Below, one piece after another: positions 27,245 through 36,752 of a stretch of DNA of 64,000 bases (the stretch's first letter is position 1; each line of letters opens with the position of its first letter). The notes under the pieces are model-generated. The model did not search any database. It had not been told where the DNA came from and was given only the letters and a program-made list of their open reading frames with translations. Origin of the DNA: WTFY01 sp011523795 (GTDB lineage Bacteria > Pseudomonadota > Gammaproteobacteria > UBA4575); assembly GCA_965207475.1 (NCBI GenBank), contig OZ242278.1, positions 1,984,001 to 2,048,000 on the forward strand, given 5' to 3'. The position numbers and the translations under genes were made by a program.

Positions 27245-29508
27245 GATGCCATCATCACAGCAATCACACCAAGGCGCATCCGCTCTTGCTGCCAAAACCC
27301 CTCCAGCTGTTCATCAGTAAAATCTGATGTTATCTCTTGCTCTTGTTGTTCGTACATCAGCAAAGAGTGGACGGCTACCCACATCTCATAGCGGGTACGA
27401 AATGATGAAGCCATTGCTTCGTTTTGTTGCTCAAAACGCTTAACTTCAGTTGCAAATCGCGGGAAAACCACTGAATAATAGATATAAAGTTTCCCATCGT
27501 TGGCCATAAAGTTGCTGGCATATTTCGCCACGTCAGAGTCGTCGGGGTTGGTGCAAATGTACTCCCAGTCGTCATCCTGAGGTCCAGCAACCGCGATAAC
27601 TTCAAAGTCCGGTAGCGTACCTTTGTGCTCGGGCTCTCTCGGCTTCGGCATTGCCACAACTCGATATTCTCGTTCATCGCTCAGCACAGGCAGTCCGTGC
27701 CGATGGAGTTCAACAAGAACAGACCCAGTTGCTCCTTCGGCTACACTCACCATACTCTCCAAGCCAACCCGCATTCTTCCGCCTCGTAATGGACTCGTTC
27801 CAAACATACGTAAATCGTTACCTACGGCTACGTTGAATCGGGACGCGGCGGGGTCGTCGGGATCGTGATAGTCCGAATTTGCATCGGTCTCTACCCTGAT
27901 GTAACGCCGCTGACCTGCATAGAATGGAATCTCTCTATCTTCATCCCAGACGATGCGCACGAACGTAGGTGGCTCTTTAACCTCAATTGGAAGCGGTCTG
28001 ATCGGCTTAGGTTTAGGGTTCACGTCCTGAACACCATCGACCGATGGCTTTCTGCCCCCTGCATCATAGAGGGCTGCACCAGCGATTCTCAGCAGCTTTG
28101 CCACACGCTGGCGCATATTCTTTTTAGCTTCCTCATCCTTCTCTCGCAGGCTCTGTTCCCTAGCATCCTCATTGAGTCTCCGTAATTCGTCGTCCGCTCG
28201 TAGTGCGCCGACAAGTTCTTCCCTGATACGTTCAAGCATATATCCCTCGCGTGACTTTTCACGCGTACTTGAGAACAGCATTCGCTTTGCTGCGGGCGAA
28301 AGCCGATCGCAGTTCACGTGACAGATGAGCCGTCCCTGCGTCTGAAGGAACGGCAGATCAGCTCCATCCTTTGCATCCTTGATGATCCTCCCTGTAATTT
28401 CCCCCTGGTTCTGACCGTTATGCGTTAGGATCACTGGTCGGGCCGAGTCAACGAAGTTGTTCGCTGGCTTGGTTCTTCTCCGGCCAGGCACTGCCTTGAG
28501 CCGCGCCAACACCCAGTATTCAATGCCAATAGTCCCGTGGTCGCCTAACTCGATATTAAACATTGGGACGTCGTGATCGAGAGTTGGTCCTCTTGTGTCT
28601 TCGTCCCCTTCGTCCACTGCACCATTCAAAGCGTTTCTCGCGCCCTTTATTGTGCGGTTCCATCCGTTCACACGGTTTTCGAAACGAATTGCTGAGACGG
28701 GATTGAACAGTATTCGTTGCAGAATTCCATATACGCTTCTTGGACCCAAAGCCGATGTGTAGCGCGTTAGGTCGTATCCAAAATGCCGCACGATCGTCCC
28801 GTGCTTGATATCGGTTTGATTCGCCTCCACATTCAGTGGTTTATTGTCGTTGACTAGGTACACATAATGGCCAGTCTTGAACTCTTCGGCTGGCAGATCC
28901 TTGTAATACACAATCGTGAAACTGACCCTATCAACATTTCTTCTCCTGGAAACAATCACTGTGTATTTGCAGAATGCGTATGTGCTTGAGCCTCCTTGCC
29001 CGTACGTCCCTGCAAGATAGTGCTTCTGAATTTTATTGCTTTCGTTCAGGCTCAGGATTGTACTTTCTAGTTCCTCAGGCCTGATACCAATTCCTTGGTC
29101 AATTACGGTTACGATACGCGCCTGTGAACCCTCTCCTTGTTCTAGGCGCAGCACGGCCGACTTAGCCAGATTCTGTCTTTCAGTATTTGTTAGCTTTGAC
29201 AGCCCCTCTCTCTCGGGCACCCCTAACCACGCCATACTAGCCTCACGTGGTGTTCTGCAGTCCGGTTTACCACTATGCTTTTCGTGCTCGAGTTCAAGCA
29301 CAGCGTCTAGCATATTTGTCACCCTTTCGATGATCGACCGTCCAGCGTCTGAAGCAACTTCAATGGCACCTCGATTATTTGGTCGCTGTCCCACTGGTTG
29401 GAAGCTAGAGGCCCTGGGATTAGCAGCCACATACTTCTTGAGCGCTCGCTCCACCTCTTGTGTCTTTTGTGCCTTGAGCACGATGTCGAGCAATTCACGT
29501 TCCTTCAT
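27190..29508 (-). CDS. GHKL ATPase, MORC/MutL-like, of a restriction-type cassette
   Basis: The 772-residue protein has an N-terminal GHKL (Hsp90/MutL/histidine-kinase-like) ATPase. The N box has Glu61 and Asn65 in ERVTNMLDAV, the G1 box reads DQGIGI (137-142), and the ATP-lid G2 box is LAGTYGQGGSS (166-176). An S5-like region and a charged middle part with a coiled-coil (EDAREQSLREKDEEAKKNMR) follow. GHKL ATPases of this type are known from restriction-modification neighbourhoods and are related to eukaryotic MORC proteins. It is read opposite to the methylase and mcrB, starting 85 bases from mcrB. It may act as an ATP-driven clamp or sensor; this is inference. Confidence 0.8.
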   Translation of the reverse strand: MKERELLDIVLKAQKTQEVERALKKYVAANPRASSFQPVGQRPNNRGAIEVASDAGRSIIERVTNMLDAVLELEHEKHSGKPDCRTPREASMAWLGVPEREGLSKLTNTERQNLAKSAVLRLEQGEGSQARIVTVIDQGIGIRPEELESTILSLNESNKIQKHYLAGTYGQGGSSTYAFCKYTVIVSRRRNVDRVSFTIVYYKDLPAEEFKTGHYVYLVNDNKPLNVEANQTDIKHGTIVRHFGYDLTRYTSALGPRSVYGILQRILFNPVSAIRFENRVNGWNRTIKGARNALNGAVDEGDEDTRGPTLDHDVPMFNIELGDHGTIGIEYWVLARLKAVPGRRRTKPANNFVDSARPVILTHNGQNQGEITGRIIKDAKDGADLPFLQTQGRLICHVNCDRLSPAAKRMLFSSTREKSREGYMLERIREELVGALRADDELRRLNEDAREQSLREKDEEAKKNMRQRVAKLLRIAGAALYDAGGRKPSVDGVQDVNPKPKPIRPLPIEVKEPPTFVRIVWDEDREIPFYAGQRRYIRVETDANSDYHDPDDPAASRFNVAVGNDLRMFGTSPLRGGRMRVGLESMVSVAEGATGSVLVELHRHGLPVLSDEREYRVVAMPKPREPEHKGTLPDFEVIAVAGPQDDDWEYICTNPDDSDVAKYASNFMANDGKLYIYYSVVFPRFATEVKRFEQQNEAMASSFRTRYEMWVAVHSLLMYEQQEQEITSDFTDEQLEGFWQQERMRLGVIAVMMASQEVTTGVASEDDESAVA

Positions 29509-29593
29509 TGATGTCCCCTACCCATTTTTTGGGGATAATACTCTCACGCAATCACACTACAGAAAAGAGTACTTGGCAGATATACTTCATTCC

Positions 29594-31822
29594 ATGAGTG
29601 ACCACCTTGATTTGAAGAAGACATACCGCACAATCCTTGAAGCCGCGCGGGACAAACGGTTCATCAGCTATGGTGATATTGCTAGTGCTAATGACGCCAG
29701 TTGGCAAAAAGTTTTCCGTAAGGTGCCCCGCCATCTTTTCGAACTTGTCAAGATTGCTACTAGACGAGGCTGGCCGATGCTTGCCGCAATCGTCGTCAAT
29801 CAGAATAATATCGAGACTGGAACCCTTGATGGTACAGCACGTGATGGCTTTATTGGCGCTGCTAAAGAACTCGGCTTTGATTTCGGGGATCCTGCAGCCT
29901 TTGTCAAAGAGCAGCAACAGGCCGTGTTTGCTTGGGCCAAGACTGCACCTGACGAGTTGACACCCTCTGAAGAAGGAGATCCAAAGACCAAGAAATTGAG
30001 TGGCCCACAATTTGTGAGACTAATGGGACCACTACTTGATGCTCTGCGGTATCTTGGCGGCGCAGGAAAACCAGCACAAGTCTATAAGGAAGTTGCAAAA
30101 AGCCAGCTTGTCACCAAAGAAGATCTCAAGGTTACCAATAAAGGTGGCAGATCCAAATTCAAAAACCAAGTTCGCTGGGCGCGTTTTTATCTTGCTAAGG
30201 CTGGACTCATCGATAGAAAACATAGTCGCATTTGGCAGCTAACGTCCGAAGGTCGTGAAACCCATCTCGATCAGGATGCCGCTATTGCCCTGTTCCGTAA
30301 TATCCAAAACCGTTTCAAAACCACCTCTGGAGAAGATGTTGATGAGGTTGATGCTCCTTCAGATGAAAGAATGAGTGATCTTTTCGATGATCCGAGCAGA
30401 CGTTTTTGGTTTGTTGGTGCGGTTTGGGGCGGGGACGGTGATCAAACGGAACGCTTTTATAGGGAAGGCATCTGGCAAAACGGCAGTCACGATAAATTCA
30501 CAGAACACGTGGCACGGGTGCAGCCCGGAGACCGTATCGCGATCAAAGCTTCCTTCACGCAAAAATATGGCTTGCCCTTCGAGAACCAGAACAAGCCAGT
30601 CTCCTGTATGCGGATCAAGGCGATTGGTACGGTCATCGAAGCCACAACAGATGGTCGAACGGTCAAGGTGGACTGGGAGCCGTTTGATGAACCAAAAGAA
30701 TGGTACTTTTACACCTACCGCGTGACAGTCGTAGAGGCCGATGCTTCAGACAAATTTGCACGGCGTCTTATCCAGTTCGCGTTTGGCGATTATAAGCAGG
30801 ACTATGAATTTTGGCTCCGCCAACCCTATTGGGAAAAGCGCTATCGCACCCATACTCCTACGCTGACAGAGATCGAGCTCGAAGAGGAAGAATCCAGTGC
30901 CGATCTTGAAGAAGCAGAAATTACTCCATACAGGATTGGTGACATCCTCGAAGATGGCTGCTTTCTGTCACAGGATGCCCTAGAGTCAGCTCTTGCACGC
31001 TTGAAAAGCAAAAAAAATCTCATCCTACAAGGCCCACCAGGTACGGGTAAAACCTGGCTTGCAAAACGCCTTGGTTATGCATTGATTGAAACAAAGGACC
31101 GTGCAGTTATCCGTAAACGGATGCGCTCTATCCAGTTCCATCCGTCCCTGTCTTATGAGGACTTTGTGCGCGGCTGGCGTCCCGATGGCAATGGCCAGCT
31201 GTCCTTGATCGATGGTGTCTTTTTGGAAGCCGTCGAGGAGGCGCGCGCTGAGCCAGATCGACCCTTTGTTATCATCATTGAGGAGATCAATCGTGGTAAC
31301 CCTGCTCAAATTTTTGGCGAGATGCTTACCCTTCTTGAGAAGGACAAGCGCAGTGAAGAAGAGGCCATTGAGCTTGCCTATCGCCGTGAACAAGGAGAAC
31401 GCATCTTCATCCCTCGTAACCTTTACGTGATTGGCACGATGAACATTGCAGACCGCTCACTTGCTCTTGTTGATCTCGCACTCCGTCGCCGTTTCGCTTT
31501 TGTTACCCTTCAAACGGCCCTCAACGAAAGCTGGCGAAAATGGTGCATGGAGCAGACTGGCATTGATGAGGTTATCGTTACTGAAATCCAAAGGCTCATG
31601 GTTGAGTTAAATGATGAGATTGCGGCAGACCGTTCGCTCGGCGCGCAATTCCAGATTGGCCACAGTTACGTGACACCTGTGCCAGGTGAGAAAATCACCG
31701 ATGCAAGAGCATGGTTTAGGGGAATCATTGAAACGGAGATTGGGCCACTTCTTGAGGAGTATTGGTTCGATAACCCTGACCAGGCCAAAAAATTGAAGAC
31801 GCGTCTCATGCAAAACCTGTAA
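29594..31822 (+). CDS. McrB-like GTPase/AAA+ with Mrr_N and EVE-like domains
   Basis: From ATG 29594 the protein has 742 residues, much longer than E. coli McrB (459). Residues 1-115 form an unrecognised N-terminal domain. About 138-235 resemble the winged-helix N-domain of Mrr. About 265-385 (FWFVGAVWGGDG onward) resemble an EVE/YTH-like modified-base reader. The AAA+ motor has Walker A GPPGTGKT at 480-487, the McrB hallmark FHPSLSYEDFVRGW, IIIEEINRGNPAQIFGE (Walker B) and IGTMNIADRSLALVDLALRRR. It should recognise modified DNA and drive McrC, whose gene starts five bases downstream. Confidence 0.88.
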   Translation: MSDHLDLKKTYRTILEAARDKRFISYGDIASANDASWQKVFRKVPRHLFELVKIATRRGWPMLAAIVVNQNNIETGTLDGTARDGFIGAAKELGFDFGDPAAFVKEQQQAVFAWAKTAPDELTPSEEGDPKTKKLSGPQFVRLMGPLLDALRYLGGAGKPAQVYKEVAKSQLVTKEDLKVTNKGGRSKFKNQVRWARFYLAKAGLIDRKHSRIWQLTSEGRETHLDQDAAIALFRNIQNRFKTTSGEDVDEVDAPSDERMSDLFDDPSRRFWFVGAVWGGDGDQTERFYREGIWQNGSHDKFTEHVARVQPGDRIAIKASFTQKYGLPFENQNKPVSCMRIKAIGTVIEATTDGRTVKVDWEPFDEPKEWYFYTYRVTVVEADASDKFARRLIQFAFGDYKQDYEFWLRQPYWEKRYRTHTPTLTEIELEEEESSADLEEAEITPYRIGDILEDGCFLSQDALESALARLKSKKNLILQGPPGTGKTWLAKRLGYALIETKDRAVIRKRMRSIQFHPSLSYEDFVRGWRPDGNGQLSLIDGVFLEAVEEARAEPDRPFVIIIEEINRGNPAQIFGEMLTLLEKDKRSEEEAIELAYRREQGERIFIPRNLYVIGTMNIADRSLALVDLALRRRFAFVTLQTALNESWRKWCMEQTGIDEVIVTEIQRLMVELNDEIAADRSLGAQFQIGHSYVTPVPGEKITDARAWFRGIIETEIGPLLEEYWFDNPDQAKKLKTRLMQNL

Positions 31823-31827
31823 GAGTA

Positions 31828-32970
31828 ATGCCACCAAGCGATAATGCAAACGGACAGGTGGCACAGCTTGTTTATGACAAGATACCTGTACGCAATGTTT
31901 GGTTCCTTTTTTTGTATGCCTATGATCTAGCACAGTTCAGTGGACGTTTCGAAGCCGAGATTGAGGACTCACCCGACTTCAAATCTTTAGTTGCACGACT
32001 TCTATGTCATGTCGTTGAAATGCGCCTTCGGCGCAATCTTAGTTTTGGATACCGCTGGCGCGAGGATACGCTAAAGCGCGTGCGTGGCCGCATTGATATC
32101 TTGAAGACACATTCCCACGATCTCATTCATCGTGGCGAGATTGCATGCCGATTTGAAGAGCTCACGATTGACACGCCGCGCAACCGACTTTTGCGTGCGG
32201 CCCTGAGTATGCTGGGTAGACAGCTCGATGATCAAGTGCTTGCTCGCAGGTCGAAAACCTTGGCTAATGCGCTTGGCCGTGCAGGTGTAAGCCGCACTAT
32301 GCCGTCACGGGCAGAAATGGCGTCTGATCAAATTGGACGGCATGAGGCGGATGACCGGTTGATAGTCTCGCTTGCCCGAGCTGTCTTTGAACTCGTACTA
32401 CCTACCGAGATTGAAGGTAGGCGCTCGCTCCTAAAGGCCCAACGTGAAAATACTGAATTCAGAAGGCTTTTCGAGCGTACAGTTGGCAATTTCTTTGCTG
32501 CCGAGTTGTCGCGAGAGGAAGGATGGCATGTTTACCCTGGCAAGCAGTTCCACTGGCCAATTAGCACTGCATCATCAGGTATCCGTATGTACCTTCCAAT
32601 GATGGTGACAGACATCATCCTGGAGAACGAACTGGAAAACCGGCGAATTATCATCGACACCAAGTTCACGGACATACTCACCAAATCCCAGTTTGGTGAT
32701 GGCCAACGGTTTAAGACCGGACACATCTACCAGCTTTATTCTTATCTGCGCAGTCAAGAGTGTAACGATGATCCACGCTCGTTAAGCTCGGAAGGGATGC
32801 TTCTCTATCCGGCCATTGGGATTAATGTGGACGAAACAGCTGAGATCCAGGGGCATCTTATCCGCTTCGCGACAATTGATCTTGCCTTGCCTACGAATCA
32901 AGTTATAGGGAAGCTACGCCAGTTGCCACTTGCAAGCCCTCTTAATACGCCGAAGTATCGATCCGGATGA
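31828..32970 (+). CDS. McrC-like nuclease subunit
   Basis: The 380-residue protein is the nuclease partner of the McrB-type motor just upstream (E. coli McrC has 348). The N-terminal part shows the McrC pattern IPVRNVWFLFLYAYDLAQF and RGRIDILKT. The C-terminal PD-(D/E)xK nuclease has Asp262 in MVTDIILEN and Asp277-x-Lys279 in IIIDTKF. All catalytic positions are in place. It is the last gene of module 1; an att-like scar begins about 135 bases after its stop. Confidence 0.88.
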   Translation: MPPSDNANGQVAQLVYDKIPVRNVWFLFLYAYDLAQFSGRFEAEIEDSPDFKSLVARLLCHVVEMRLRRNLSFGYRWREDTLKRVRGRIDILKTHSHDLIHRGEIACRFEELTIDTPRNRLLRAALSMLGRQLDDQVLARRSKTLANALGRAGVSRTMPSRAEMASDQIGRHEADDRLIVSLARAVFELVLPTEIEGRRSLLKAQRENTEFRRLFERTVGNFFAAELSREEGWHVYPGKQFHWPISTASSGIRMYLPMMVTDIILENELENRRIIIDTKFTDILTKSQFGDGQRFKTGHIYQLYSYLRSQECNDDPRSLSSEGMLLYPAIGINVDETAEIQGHLIRFATIDLALPTNQVIGKLRQLPLASPLNTPKYRSG

Positions 32971-33106
32971 GCTCCAGCCTCAAGAAATCTTTTGAAGCAT
33001 AGGAGGACAGTTTACTTTACTGATCAAAAAACGTTTGGGTTCAGCCAGCCAAGTATCCTATAAGGATTCCTCTAAATTGGTACTAGTTTTGATAGCATGT
33101 ATATCT

Positions 33107-33186
33107 GTCGGTACAACTAAAAATAGAGCTACTTAAGAATCCAAGCAGACAATGGCTTAGGACTATTTTATAAGTCCGGTTATGAC
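33107..33186 (+). repeat. att-like scar 1
   Basis: GTCGGTAC at 33107, GACAATGGCTTAG at 33148 and AAGTCCGGTTATG at 33172 align without gaps to the scars at 43835 and 49235: GTCGGTA, then the CA(A/G)T(G/A)GC block 41 bases on, then AGTCCG exactly 66 bases on. The last block resembles the tRNA-Leu 3' end. It marks the end of module 1. The upstream partner arm site is degenerate here. Outside the scar the 540-base mcrC-abiU2 gap holds only a weak frame (33213-33485). Confidence 0.65.
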
Positions 33187-33212
33187 AAGAAATCTAGACC
33201 TACTGGTTCCGT

Positions 33213-33485
33213 TTAGAATCTATTGCACTTAGCACACATACGGCCAGAAAATTGGGGTGCCTTAGATTTTGCACTTTGCAAATGTCGGACGGTGCTTCCT
33301 GATCCAAAGCTGAAATTTCCTTTCACCATGTCTTCACCCGAAAACTCATCCCTAATTAAGTGCAGATGCCTTGATTTTGTGCTCACACCCGTTAGGTTTT
33401 CAGATGATCCATACAAGCAGCATACGTCCGAGTTATAGGGTGCGAAAAAATTGATCTCATGAACATTTACTTTTCTTCTTTGCAC
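33213..33485 (-). pseudogene. Possible HNH-like protein fragment
   Basis: This 90-codon minus-strand frame contains CCLYGSSENLTG and ends with GRMCAKCNR, spaced as in the cysteine pairs of some HNH nucleases. The central His-x-Ile-Pro part is poorly kept (LHLIRDEF). It lies 25 bases downstream of the AbiU2-like gene. It may be a decayed or very divergent partner gene. The call is weak. Confidence 0.25.
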
Positions 33486-33509
33486 AAATCTATTGGAATC
33501 CGTTTTCGA

Positions 33510-34067
33510 TCAACCGGTAACCAATCTGTCTAATAGGCTGTGTACTGCATTCTCGAAGCGTGATTTTTCGGGGATTCTATCTGGTATTGACTCCCTGTCG
33601 GCTGCTGCATTCAACATAGTGCGTATATCATCAATGAGACTTTCAATCTCATTAGGAGTTACACCGGCTTCCTGAAATACTTTGACATCATCATTGCCTT
33701 TCTCATTGTGAGCGATGGCTCTGTTTCTTACATCCACAACTTTATCAATTACCATCTTGTGTTTTTTGTTCAGGGAATCAAAGTCGCTTTTCAATTGTTT
33801 ATCCCTCAATCTTTTAGCAGGGTCGCAAACTTTCAAGGCACCTCCACTCCTATCAAAGATTTTTCCTAAGGATAAAAGCACAAGTGCTCGGCTTCCCCAA
33901 ATAGCAGTATGAAAAAAATCTACATATTCCCAAACATTTATCACATTGAGACGCTTTGAATCGCCTTTCGACAAGTTAAGTGTTTTCCAAATATGAAAAT
34001 TGGCCTGTGCATCTTTAGCCGTCGACATAATGCGAAGCAATTCAGTCCTTGTATTTCCAGTAGTCAC
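33510..34067 (-). CDS. HEPN-domain protein, AbiU2-like
   Basis: This 185-residue helical protein carries the HEPN active-site motif RNRAIAH (Arg114, Asn115, His120), typical of RNase toxins of abortive-infection systems. Flanking helices (INVWEYVDFFHTAIWGSRALVLLSLGK read in parts) match the AbiU2-type HEPN layout. The start is GTG 34067. It is divergent from the KAP NTPase gene, 202 bases away. Cleavage of RNA on infection is the likely role, from the family. Confidence 0.7.
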   Translation of the reverse strand: MTTGNTRTELLRIMSTAKDAQANFHIWKTLNLSKGDSKRLNVINVWEYVDFFHTAIWGSRALVLLSLGKIFDRSGGALKVCDPAKRLRDKQLKSDFDSLNKKHKMVIDKVVDVRNRAIAHNEKGNDDVKVFQEAGVTPNEIESLIDDIRTMLNAAADRESIPDRIPEKSRFENAVHSLLDRLVTG

Positions 34068-34269
34068 GGCGCAAGCCCGCCTTCATTTAGTTTGGGTTTG
34101 AAATTCTGCTGGGTATATCAAATGCCAACTACCTTTATTCCCATTTTATGCATATGAATCCAGCCTTTAGGGAAAACTGTACAATAGTATTTGACAACGA
34201 AAGCTAATGTTACAACTATTTGATGGGACAAAATACAAGGCCAATAAATCGAAGTTGCTGTACTGACAA

Positions 34270-36465
34270 GTGAATACATGCATGCTAATGACAAAAGAAA
34301 ACGCATTGACATTGCTTCCTCCTGATAACCCAATATCTTCTTCTGAAGAAGATATTTTGAACTGGGGGTCCGCGGCAACCACTTTTGCCCAACATACTCT
34401 GACGCTTGACTCAACCCATGGACTCGTTGTGGGAGTCTTCGGGCCTTGGGGGTCGGGAAAGACATCCTTTATCAATTTGGCACATCCAGAGTTTGAGCAG
34501 AAACAAGTCCCAGTATTTGATTTCAATCCCTGGCTTTTTAGTGGAGCAGACCAGCTTGTGGCTAGGTTCTTCGCGGAACTTTCTGCCGTAATGGGAGAAA
34601 GACCGAATCTGAAGGAGATAGGTAACGATCTTAAGAAATACGGGGATGTTCTCTCCCCGGCAGTAGTGTCCACATCAACCCTTGCAGGTAGTCCTGATGC
34701 CGGCATACTACTTTCTAGTTTACTGAAATTACTCCTCAGAAATGCAAAAACACCAGCTAGCGCTATCGCCTCACGCAACAAACTAACCCAAGCACTTGCA
34801 AAGCGCAGCAAACCAATCGTAGTAGTGCTTGATGATGTTGACCGACTACCAATGGATGAGATCCGGGAACTCTTCAAGTTGGTGCGTCTGACAGCTAGTT
34901 TTCCAAATCTTATCTACATCGTTGCCTGCGACAGGGTTCGTGTAGAAGCAGCATTTAAAGACGATGTGCCTGAGGCCCAAGGCAGCTACCTTGAAAAAAT
35001 CTTTCAATGGTCTATCCCTATACCGGTTGCACCTCACGAACAACTCAGAAGAGAACTCCGCAGTGGAATAAAGAAAGCTTTAGGAAACATTGGCCCACCT
35101 TTCGATCAAAGCGAATGGCCGGATATCGAAGCTGAGATTATCCGGCCCCTTGTACGGAACATAAGGGATGTTCGCCGATACAGCATGGCCGTTCGTGGGG
35201 CAGTTGACGGCCTTGGCAAAATGGTTGCGTACGCCGACATCCTTGTGCTTGAAGCCATCCGTTTGTTTATACCGGGCGTCTTCGACAAATTACCGTACTT
35301 GGTTGAAGATCTTTGTGTATTGCCCGCTTGGGAAGCTAATCAGCAGAGAGCCGAGGATATTGTACTGGAGCAGATGGACGATTCTGAGACTCTTGAAGAG
35401 GCAAGTCAGACACGTCTGGAGGAGCTTGCCAAGGCCGCCAACTCAGAACACCGGAACATTGTACGTGCATTGATCCGTCGCCTTTTTTCAGGTGGTCGAG
35501 GCCAGCACGAAAGGGAAGGTTCCGAATGGCTTTCTCAGCAACTCCGAAATAACCGCGTCGTCCATGCTAGCATTTTCAGGTTATATTTGACACGGGTTGC
35601 AGACAGCGACCTGACCGCTTCCAACAACGCGAAGCGTGCGTTTGGCTGTCTGCGCGATCAGCAGGCTTTGTCTGATTTCATGCGTCCGTATGATTCTGAG
35701 ACAGGGCCAAAAACCATCCGTTTACTGTGGGGCATGTTCAGAAACGATTTTGTAAGGGAGCATGTCGAACCAGGGCTTATTGTATTTTGGGATATGTTAC
35801 CTGATATGCCTGGGCGACCTTCCATGTTTGCAGATGAGTCACTTGAGCCCATACAAACAATATCTGGGGCTCTTTTAGAAACTCTAGCTGGAACAGATCA
35901 CAATTTTGACCTAATTAAAAACGTATTTCGACAACTCCAATCACTTTCTTCTGGAGTGGAATTAATCAAGCAGATCGAAAGATTAAACAAGAAAAAAAGT
36001 TCGTTCCTATCGGATACTGACATCAGCACCCTCAAGAGATTGTTAAACAATCGAATTCTGTCGGTCAAAGCTGATGAGCTAATAAAAGAACGCCATCCAT
36101 CTGAGGTTCTGTTGTTTGCCAAGCAGTACTGTGCGGATTTTCCGGAAACCCCCTATATCGTCCATGATTCTCCAAAATTGACTTTCTCTCTATTATGGGA
36201 TTGTCGAACAGAAAGCAGCTCTGGCGAACTTGGAACCCAGTCAATTGAAACAGAACAAAGCATTCACTGGGACATCTTGATCTCAATTCATGGCGGTATG
36301 GATATGCTGAAATTGAGGATCGAGGATCTCAGTAAGAATTTCCATACAATTGAGCCGTGGATCGTTTCTGAATTTAGTATTCAAGCTTCGGACGCTGAAT
36401 TGTTGCTGCAGCTAGTAAGAAAAGAATTGTCAAATCGGGTTCAGAATAAGGATAGAGGCGGGTGA
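34270..36465 (+). CDS. KAP-family P-loop NTPase
   Basis: The 731-residue protein begins with a KAP NTPase domain: Walker A GPWGSGKT at 58-65, the conserved FNPWLFSGADQL after it, and Walker B IVVVLDDVDRLP near 200. No membrane segments are seen, although many KAP proteins have them inside the NTPase domain. The C-terminal half is helical and unrecognised. The GTG at 34270 and ATGs at 34282 and 34288 are possible starts; none has a strong ribosome site. KAP NTPases occur in several anti-phage loci, which fits the position between the HEPN gene and the restriction system. Confidence 0.85.
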   Translation: MNTCMLMTKENALTLLPPDNPISSSEEDILNWGSAATTFAQHTLTLDSTHGLVVGVFGPWGSGKTSFINLAHPEFEQKQVPVFDFNPWLFSGADQLVARFFAELSAVMGERPNLKEIGNDLKKYGDVLSPAVVSTSTLAGSPDAGILLSSLLKLLLRNAKTPASAIASRNKLTQALAKRSKPIVVVLDDVDRLPMDEIRELFKLVRLTASFPNLIYIVACDRVRVEAAFKDDVPEAQGSYLEKIFQWSIPIPVAPHEQLRRELRSGIKKALGNIGPPFDQSEWPDIEAEIIRPLVRNIRDVRRYSMAVRGAVDGLGKMVAYADILVLEAIRLFIPGVFDKLPYLVEDLCVLPAWEANQQRAEDIVLEQMDDSETLEEASQTRLEELAKAANSEHRNIVRALIRRLFSGGRGQHEREGSEWLSQQLRNNRVVHASIFRLYLTRVADSDLTASNNAKRAFGCLRDQQALSDFMRPYDSETGPKTIRLLWGMFRNDFVREHVEPGLIVFWDMLPDMPGRPSMFADESLEPIQTISGALLETLAGTDHNFDLIKNVFRQLQSLSSGVELIKQIERLNKKKSSFLSDTDISTLKRLLNNRILSVKADELIKERHPSEVLLFAKQYCADFPETPYIVHDSPKLTFSLLWDCRTESSSGELGTQSIETEQSIHWDILISIHGGMDMLKLRIEDLSKNFHTIEPWIVSEFSIQASDAELLLQLVRKELSNRVQNKDRGG

Positions 36466-36752
36466 AAGAGTGCAGTGGACGCTCGAATGAAATGAAATCG
36501 TGTTGACTTTCTTTCAGTTTGAGCACAGTAAAGTCAGCCTGCGGTCCACGCTAGTAGTCTCGTCTTCAATTGAATCTGAACCCTGATCTTTTAGGTGCGA
36601 GAGGTTCGGATGCCGGTGACGACTCCAATGAGTGTGGTGGCCTCTGCGCTCAAAATTGAGATTGATAGTTCGAGATACAGCGCTAAAGGCTGTGAAAGTT
36701 GAGGGTGTAAATCTCGCCAATTATGATTTTTGGGAAAATGGCAATTTAACTC

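Noticed and set aside
29036..29593. Upstream extension of McrB by 186 codons
   Set aside because: It is antisense to the N-terminus of the GHKL ATPase; ATG 29594 gives a protein that starts in non-overlapping sequence.
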